NCBI GenBank assembly: GCA_036267975.1 | Contig: DATAVA010000063.1 | Span: forward strand, 11,055 to 75,054 | DNA: 64,000 nucleotides | Reading direction: 5' to 3' | Origin: DAIDKA01 sp036267975 | Lineage (GTDB): Bacteria; Pseudomonadota; Gammaproteobacteria; Steroidobacterales; Steroidobacteraceae | Shown here: positions 59,367 through 64,000 of the stretch, piece by piece | Layout of the letters: the number at the start of each line of letters is the position of its first letter | How positions within the stretch are numbered: position 1 is the first letter of the stretch | Notes under the pieces: model-generated | The model's input: the letters and a program-made list of their open reading frames with translations, nothing else | Told to the model about the DNA's origin: nothing | The model's database searches: none | Made by a program: the position numbers and the translations under genes

Positions 59367-60356
59367 ATGGCGCCGCAGGCGCGGATTGCGGTGACCTCCG
59401 GGGAGCCCGCAGGCGTGGGACCGGATCTTTGCCTGCAGCTGGCACGCGGGCCGCTGCCCTGTGAGTTCATCTGCCTGGGGGATCGCGAGCTGCTCGCCGC
59501 GCGCGCCCGGCAGCTGAGCCTGAAATTGAATCTATGGGATTACGAGCCGGGGCAGGCGGCGCGCCCGCACACCCCCGGCACCCTCGCCGTCCTGCACATT
59601 CCGCTCGCCTGCGCGGCCGATGCCGGCAAGCTCGACTCGCGCAACGCCGCCGCGGTGCTCGCCACGCTGGATCGTGCCGCCCAGGGCTGCATGGACGGCG
59701 AATTCGCCGCGATGGTGACCGCGCCAGTGCAGAAGAGCACCATCATCGAAGCCGGATTTGCCTTCACCGGACACACCGAGTACCTGGCACAGCGCTGCGG
59801 CGCGGCGTTGCCGGTCATGATGCTGGCCTCGGGCAATATGCGCGTGGCATTGGCGACCACCCATCTGCCCTTGGCCAATGTGGCGCAGGCGATCACCGCG
59901 ACCTTGCTGCAGGAGGTCCTCGCCATCGTCAATACGGACCTCAAGCGCTGGTGGGGGATTGGCAATCCGCGTATTGCCGTGTGCGGTCTGAATCCGCACG
60001 CGGGCGAGAGCGGCCACCTCGGCCGCGAGGAGCTGACGATCATCGCACCCGCCGTCAACCGGATGCGCGCGCGCGGCCTGGATGTCAGCGGACCGTTTCC
60101 GGCGGACACGATTTTCGTGCCGCGACTCATGGCCGGTTACGACGCGGTCCTCGCGATGTACCACGATCAGGGCCTGCCGGTGATCAAGCACGCGCACTTT
60201 GATCAGGCCGTCAATATAACGCTCGGGCTGCCGATCATCCGTACCTCGGTCGATCACGGCACTGCGCTCGACCTGGCGGGCAGCGGCCACGCCGATGTCG
60301 CGAGTCTCGCCGCAGCCGTGCGCATGGCGACCACGATGGCGGCACACGCGGCGTGA
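59367..60356 (+). CDS. pdxA: 4-hydroxythreonine-4-phosphate dehydrogenase
   Basis: 329 residues. VTSGEPAGVGPDLCLQL, metal His residues in FTGHTEYLAQRC, MYHDQGLPVIK and TSVDHGTALDLAG. Vitamin B6 synthesis. 3 bp after surA. Confidence 0.96.
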   Translation: MAPQARIAVTSGEPAGVGPDLCLQLARGPLPCEFICLGDRELLAARARQLSLKLNLWDYEPGQAARPHTPGTLAVLHIPLACAADAGKLDSRNAAAVLATLDRAAQGCMDGEFAAMVTAPVQKSTIIEAGFAFTGHTEYLAQRCGAALPVMMLASGNMRVALATTHLPLANVAQAITATLLQEVLAIVNTDLKRWWGIGNPRIAVCGLNPHAGESGHLGREELTIIAPAVNRMRARGLDVSGPFPADTIFVPRLMAGYDAVLAMYHDQGLPVIKHAHFDQAVNITLGLPIIRTSVDHGTALDLAGSGHADVASLAAAVRMATTMAAHAA

Positions 60357-61144
60357 CCCGGGCCCGCAAGCGCTTCGGACAGCACTTTCTGCACGATCCG
60401 GGTGTCATCGAGCGCATTGCGCGCGCGGTCAATCCAGGTCCCGAAGATCACCTGCTGGAAATCGGTCCGGGCCGCGGCGCCCTCACCCATCTGCTGCTGC
60501 AGGCGCCCTACGCGAGTTTTGATGCCGTGGAAATCGATCGGGATCTGGCGCAGAACCTGCGCCCGACCATGGCCCTGGCGCGCGCGGCCACGCTGCATGA
60601 GTGCGATGCCCTGGATTTTGATTTTCTGCAGCTGGCAAAGCTGCGTGGTGGGCGCCTGCGGGTCATCGGCAACCTGCCCTACAACATCTCCACGCCACTG
60701 CTGTTCAGGCTGATCGCCGCGGCCCCGGCCATCCTCGACCTGCACGTCATGCTGCAACGGGAGGTCGTGGCGCGCATGGCCGCGGCACCGGGCAGCCGTG
60801 ACTATGGACGCCTCACCGTGATGCTGGCACCGTGGGTGAACGTCGAGCAACTGTTCGATATCGGTCCGGGCGCATTCAAACCCGCACCGCGGGTCTGGTC
60901 GGCAGTCGCGCGCCTTACGGTCAGGCCACAGCCTGCCTTTGCGGTCGTTCCGCAGTTTGCACAGGTAGTCACAACGGCGTTCTCGCAGCGCCGCAAGACA
61001 CTGCGCAACGCCCTGCGCAGCCTGCTCGACGTGCAGGACATTGAGGCGTGCGGGGTGGACCCGCAGGTCCGCGCCGAGACGCTGGCCCCGGAAGTGTTCA
61101 ACCGCCTCGCGCTGCGACTCGCCCAGGGCAAGCCCGCGCCGTGA
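60353..61144 (+). CDS. rsmA: 16S rRNA m6-2A1518/1519 dimethyltransferase
   Basis: 263 residues from a GTG overlapping pdxA (GTGA). RKRFGQHFLHDPGVIERI, LEIGPGRGALTHLLL and NLPYNISTPLLF. Late ribosome assembly step. Confidence 0.97.
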   Translation: MTRARKRFGQHFLHDPGVIERIARAVNPGPEDHLLEIGPGRGALTHLLLQAPYASFDAVEIDRDLAQNLRPTMALARAATLHECDALDFDFLQLAKLRGGRLRVIGNLPYNISTPLLFRLIAAAPAILDLHVMLQREVVARMAAAPGSRDYGRLTVMLAPWVNVEQLFDIGPGAFKPAPRVWSAVARLTVRPQPAFAVVPQFAQVVTTAFSQRRKTLRNALRSLLDVQDIEACGVDPQVRAETLAPEVFNRLALRLAQGKPAP

Positions 61145-61204
61145 TCGCTTGCCGATCGCGCAAGTGCGGTGTGATCGGTTACCCTTCGCCTAAGAGGTGC
61201 CGCC

Positions 61205-61651
61205 ATGTCCATCTACCGCAAGATTCTGCTTGCCGTTGACCTGAACGCTGACAGCATTGCTGTCGGCCGACGGGCGCGCGAGCTGGCAGCGCTCATGGGT
61301 GCGGAACTCACGGTGCTGCATGTCGTGGAATACGTGCCGGTTGAACCGGTGGGCGAGAACATGATGCCGCCGGTCCCGCTGCTCGATGAACTGGCCAGCG
61401 CCGCGCGTCAGCGGCTGGTGACACTGTGTGCCGACATCGGCGTCGATGTCCACCACCAACGCGTTGAGGTCGGCACCGTCAAGGGCGAAATCGTCCGTGT
61501 GGCGCGCGCCATGCAGTGTGACCTGATCGTGCTGGGGGCTCGTGAGCGTCACGGCCTGTCCATTTTTGTGAATCTCACCGAAGACACCGTGCTGCATGCG
61601 GCGTCGTGCGATGTACTCGCCGTGCGCGTCAGTGGTGAGCGCAGCGTTTGA
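61205..61651 (+). CDS. Universal stress protein UspA family
   Basis: 148 residues. ILLAVDLNADSIAVGRRARE LA start and C-terminal LIVLGARERHG, VLHAASCDVLAVRV. The nucleotide-binding G-x2-G-x9-G(S/T) motif is imperfect, suggesting the non-ATP-binding UspA type. Inserted between rsmA and apaG, which are usually adjacent. Confidence 0.9.
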   Translation: MSIYRKILLAVDLNADSIAVGRRARELAALMGAELTVLHVVEYVPVEPVGENMMPPVPLLDELASAARQRLVTLCADIGVDVHHQRVEVGTVKGEIVRVARAMQCDLIVLGARERHGLSIFVNLTEDTVLHAASCDVLAVRVSGERSV

Positions 61652-61667
61652 AAGCTACTTCAAGGTC

Positions 61668-62051
61668 ATGATGCAGGAAGCCGCACACAGGATCACGGTA
61701 GACGTACAGACCAGCTACCTGTCCGAACAATCTGACCCGGATGAGCCGCGGTTCGTATTCTCCTACACGATCACCATCCGCAATGATGGCGATTACCCCG
61801 CCCGGCTGATGCGCCGGCACTGGTTGATCACGGACGCGAACGGCAAGGTGCAGGAAGTACGCGGTGACGGTGTCGTGGGGGAGCAGCCTCATCTGAAACC
61901 CGGCCAGGGCTTCCGCTACTCCAGCGCCGCCATCATCGATACGCCGGTGGGTGTGATGCAGGGCAGTTACCAGATGATCGCGGATGACGGGGAGGCGTTC
62001 GATGCACCCATTGCCCCGTTCCGCCTGGCCATGCCCGGCGTACTCCAGTAA
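61668..62051 (+). CDS. apaG: ApaG/CorD protein
   Basis: 127 residues from ATG 61668 (a second ATG follows at 61671; AAGG upstream). FSYTITIRNDGDYPARLMRR, HWLITDANGKVQEVRGDGVV and GEQPHLKPGQGFRYSSAAII. Fibronectin-III-like fold linked to magnesium/cobalt and ApaH functions. Confidence 0.95.
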   Translation: MMQEAAHRITVDVQTSYLSEQSDPDEPRFVFSYTITIRNDGDYPARLMRRHWLITDANGKVQEVRGDGVVGEQPHLKPGQGFRYSSAAIIDTPVGVMQGSYQMIADDGEAFDAPIAPFRLAMPGVLQ

Positions 62052-62063
62052 CCGCATCAGCCC

Positions 62064-62894
62064 ATGGCGCGCTTTGCGATAGGCGATGTCCAAGGCTGCG
62101 CCACTGAGCTGCGCGCGTTGCTCGGCGCCATCGGATTCTCGGCCGACCGCGATCAACTGTGGTTCGTGGGCGACTTGGTGAATCGCGGACCGCAGTCGCT
62201 GGAGTGCCTGCGACTAATCCGCGCGCTCGGTGACAATGCGGTCGTGGTGCTCGGCAATCATGACCTGCACCTGCTCGCAATGGTGTTCGGCGCGCACCTG
62301 CAGGACAAGCCGGGCGATACCCTGCACGAGATCCTGCGTGCCCCCGACCGCGTCGCATTACTGCAATGGCTGCTCGAACGGCCGCTCGCATATCAGGACC
62401 CGCTCCATGGCGAACTGCTGGTGCATGCGGGCGTGGTGCCGCAGTGGAGCGTGTCGCAGACCCTGGCCCTGGCGCAGGAGGTGCGCACGGCCTTGCTGAC
62501 CGCGCCGGAACAGTTCTTCGATCACATGTACGGCGACAAACCCGACCAGTGGTCCGAGACCCTCAGGGGAGCCGATCGCATCCGCTTCATCGTCAACTGC
62601 CTGACGCGCCTGCGGGTATGTACGGCCGAGGGCCGCGTCGCACTTAAGGTCAAGGGGCCGCCGTTGCCGGCCTCCGCGCTGCTGCCCTGGTTTGAAATCC
62701 CGGGCCGCGCCAGCCGCGACACCCGCATCATCTTTGGCCACTGGTCGGCGCTGGGCTATGTGAACGCGCATGGGGTAATCGGGCTCGACACCGGCTGCGT
62801 CTGGGGTGGCGCATTGACTGCGGTGAATCTCGATCAGGTGATCCGTCCGATCAGCATCCCCTGCCACGGCTATCAGCAACCGGGCGACCTCTAG
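62064..62894 (+). CDS. apaH: Bis(5'-nucleosyl)-tetraphosphatase, symmetrical
   Basis: 276 residues. Metallophosphatase motifs FAIGDVQGC, WFVGDLVNRGPQS and VVLGNHDLHLLA. Cleaves Ap4A to two ADP. Ends 2 bp from a convergent small gene. Confidence 0.97.
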   Translation: MARFAIGDVQGCATELRALLGAIGFSADRDQLWFVGDLVNRGPQSLECLRLIRALGDNAVVVLGNHDLHLLAMVFGAHLQDKPGDTLHEILRAPDRVALLQWLLERPLAYQDPLHGELLVHAGVVPQWSVSQTLALAQEVRTALLTAPEQFFDHMYGDKPDQWSETLRGADRIRFIVNCLTRLRVCTAEGRVALKVKGPPLPASALLPWFEIPGRASRDTRIIFGHWSALGYVNAHGVIGLDTGCVWGGALTAVNLDQVIRPISIPCHGYQQPGDL

Positions 62895-62896
62895 GA

Positions 62897-63082
62897 TCAG
62901 CTGCGTCCGGTCTTCGGACCAAGGAAGTACCACAGGATAAAGCCCACGACCGGCAGCAGCACCACGAGCACTGTCCACAGCACTTTGCGGCCGGTGTCCG
63001 CGCCACTTTGCATGATATTGACGATGGCCCAGACATCCGCGATCAGGACCAGGATGCCCCATAGGCTGTGGCTGTAATACAT
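62897..63082 (-). CDS. Small membrane protein with PLD N-terminal-type (PLDc_N) domain
   Basis: 61 residues, two membrane helices. ILVLIADVWAIVNIMQSGAD, TGRKVLWTVLVVLLPVVGFI and LWYFLGPK form the typical PLDc_N layout found alone in many bacteria; function unknown. Confidence 0.85.
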   Translation of the reverse strand: MYYSHSLWGILVLIADVWAIVNIMQSGADTGRKVLWTVLVVLLPVVGFILWYFLGPKTGRS

Positions 63083-63091
63083 GCGAACTCC

Positions 63092-63568
63092 TCAGTTGGC
63101 GGACGGTACGCTCGCTGGGCCCCAGTTCAGGGTGATCTGCTTGGTGGCGGCCACATACACGCCCGGCGGCAGTTCCAGGTCGATGGTACCGGTGCCGCTC
63201 GCGGGCACGGGAATGACCAGCCTTTGCGCACCGCGTACGTCGATCGAGCCGATGCTTCCCGGCACCACCCGCAGCGCCACGCGCACCGGCCACGCCACGC
63301 CACTGCGCGGCATCACCACCGCCGAACCGGTAGCCGCGACCCCGGCCATGTCGAGCACGACATCGTTGCGCTGCCACACCTGCGGCCAGGACAGGGTGGC
63401 CCCGTCGGGCGCGGCCACCGTCAAAGCCGTGGATACTTCAGGCACGGGCGGTGCCTTGTGCCCCCAGGGCAGATGCTTCGCTACCGAGGCGCAGCCCGCC
63501 AGCCCCAGGCTCGCGGCAATGGTTACGCCGACTGCGACGGCCGTGATAGGCGATTTTCGGATGTCCAT
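63092..63568 (-). CDS. Putative lipoprotein, unknown function
   Basis: 158 residues; lipoprotein signal with LAGC (Cys26). The mature part is predicted mostly beta, ending in ITLNWGPASVPSAN; no family recognised. Start 9 bp-scale spacing to the PLDc_N gene suggests co-transcription. Confidence 0.65.
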   Translation of the reverse strand: MDIRKSPITAVAVGVTIAASLGLAGCASVAKHLPWGHKAPPVPEVSTALTVAAPDGATLSWPQVWQRNDVVLDMAGVAATGSAVVMPRSGVAWPVRVALRVVPGSIGSIDVRGAQRLVIPVPASGTGTIDLELPPGVYVAATKQITLNWGPASVPSAN

Positions 63569-63676
63569 ATGCTTAAGCCTACCTGCACTTCAGCCGCAAT
63601 GCTGCCGCCGGGCCTGTCCGGAACCGCCGACAGGGGTTCGGGCTTACAATGCGAGGCCCAAGGAGCGCGAAAGCTT

Positions 63677-64000
63677 ATGTCAGTCCCCAGTCCTTTGAAT
63701 TTCAAGCGCTGGATCGAGGAAAACCGCCATCTCCTGAAGCCCCCGGTGGGAAATCGGCGCATTTTCCGCGACAGCCAGTTCATCGTAATGGCCGTCGGCG
63801 GCCCCAACTCGCGCAAGGATTACCACGTGGATCCGGGCGAGGAGTTCTTCTATCAGGCCGAGGGCGACCTGCTGCTGAAAACAGTTCAGGACGGCAAGGT
63901 CGTGGACATCCCGATCGGCGCGGGGGAGATGTTTCTGCTGCCCGCCGGCGTGCCACATTCCCCGCGTCGCGGCGCCGACACCGTGGGACTGGTGATCGAA
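63677..64000 (+). CDS. nbaC: 3-hydroxyanthranilate 3,4-dioxygenase, N-terminal part (runs off the window end)
   Basis: 108 codons from ATG 63677 (AGGAG upstream) without a stop. LNFKRWIEENRHLLKPPVGN, then the cupin iron site DYHVDPGEEFFYQAEG (His and Glu) and LLPAGVPHSPRRGADT (second His). Ring-cleaving enzyme of the kynurenine/tryptophan pathway leading to quinolinate. The C-terminal rubredoxin-like zinc site lies beyond the window. Confidence 0.92.
   Translation, partial: MSVPSPLNFKRWIEENRHLLKPPVGNRRIFRDSQFIVMAVGGPNSRKDYHVDPGEEFFYQAEGDLLLKTVQDGKVVDIPIGAGEMFLLPAGVPHSPRRGADTVGLVIE

Overview
The window is about 64 kb of a high-GC gammaproteobacterial chromosome. The evidence is the conserved gene order lolB-ispE-tRNA-Gln-prs-rplY-pth-ychF, mreBCD-mrdA-rodA-mltB-rlpA-dacA-ybeD, lipB-lipA and lptD-surA-pdxA-rsmA-apaG-apaH, together with amgK-murU beside lptD. 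The exact taxon cannot be read from this. A non-enteric environmental lineage (Steroidobacter/Nevskia-like or Xanthomonad-like) is an inference.

Layout. (1) 1-4587: an ester/aromatic catabolic cluster (acyl-CoA ligase, tannase/feruloyl-esterase-like enzyme, TetR regulator, type-B carboxylesterase). It is organised around a divergent site that matches the classical tetO operator at 18 of 19 positions. (2) 4686-12617: an accessory island at the 3' end of an elongator tRNA-Met gene. The tRNA 3' half is repeated three times in nearly complete form, plus one shorter distal copy, and these copies cut the island into four cassettes. Three cassettes each carry a different toxin-antitoxin type (Phd/VapC, AbrB/VapC, XRE/Fic). 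The fourth carries a nine-haem cytochrome divergent from a ChrB-like regulator. Two cassettes end in decayed tyrosine-integrase 3' ends. (3) 12728-23150: SMP-30-like lactonase, a small membrane protein, then the conserved ychF-pth-rplY-prs-tRNA-Gln-ispE-lolB-TPR block and prfA. A second, small tRNA-3'-end duplication lies at tRNA-Gln. hemA is missing from its usual place beside prfA. (4) 23220-31372: a two-component system with a membrane protein inserted between prfA and prmC, then ppiB, mtgA, a glycosyltransferase, hslO and a DUF2239 gene. (5) 31350-44573: gatCAB, then the rod-shape and peptidoglycan-elongation cluster from mreB through dacA, dat and ybeD. (6) 44618-52173: a sulfate ABC importer whose ATPase is fused to a universal-stress-like domain, with its own two-component system. 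The cysA operon and the separately transcribed sbp gene share an identical promoter layout (11-bp-period TGTAACC/TATAACC direct repeats, 7 bp, CTGAC, 18 bp, TAGNAT), which suggests direct control by the embedded OmpR-type regulator. (7) 52158-64000: lipB-lipA, murU-amgK, the lptD-surA-pdxA-rsmA-usp-apaG-apaH operon, small envelope proteins, and the start of a 3-hydroxyanthranilate dioxygenase gene.

The most interesting parts are the tRNA-Met cassette array of toxin-antitoxin modules, the natural tetO-like operator in a non-antibiotic setting, and the sulfate importer with its candidate two-component regulon. All function calls come from reading motifs and gene order by eye; no database search was run.
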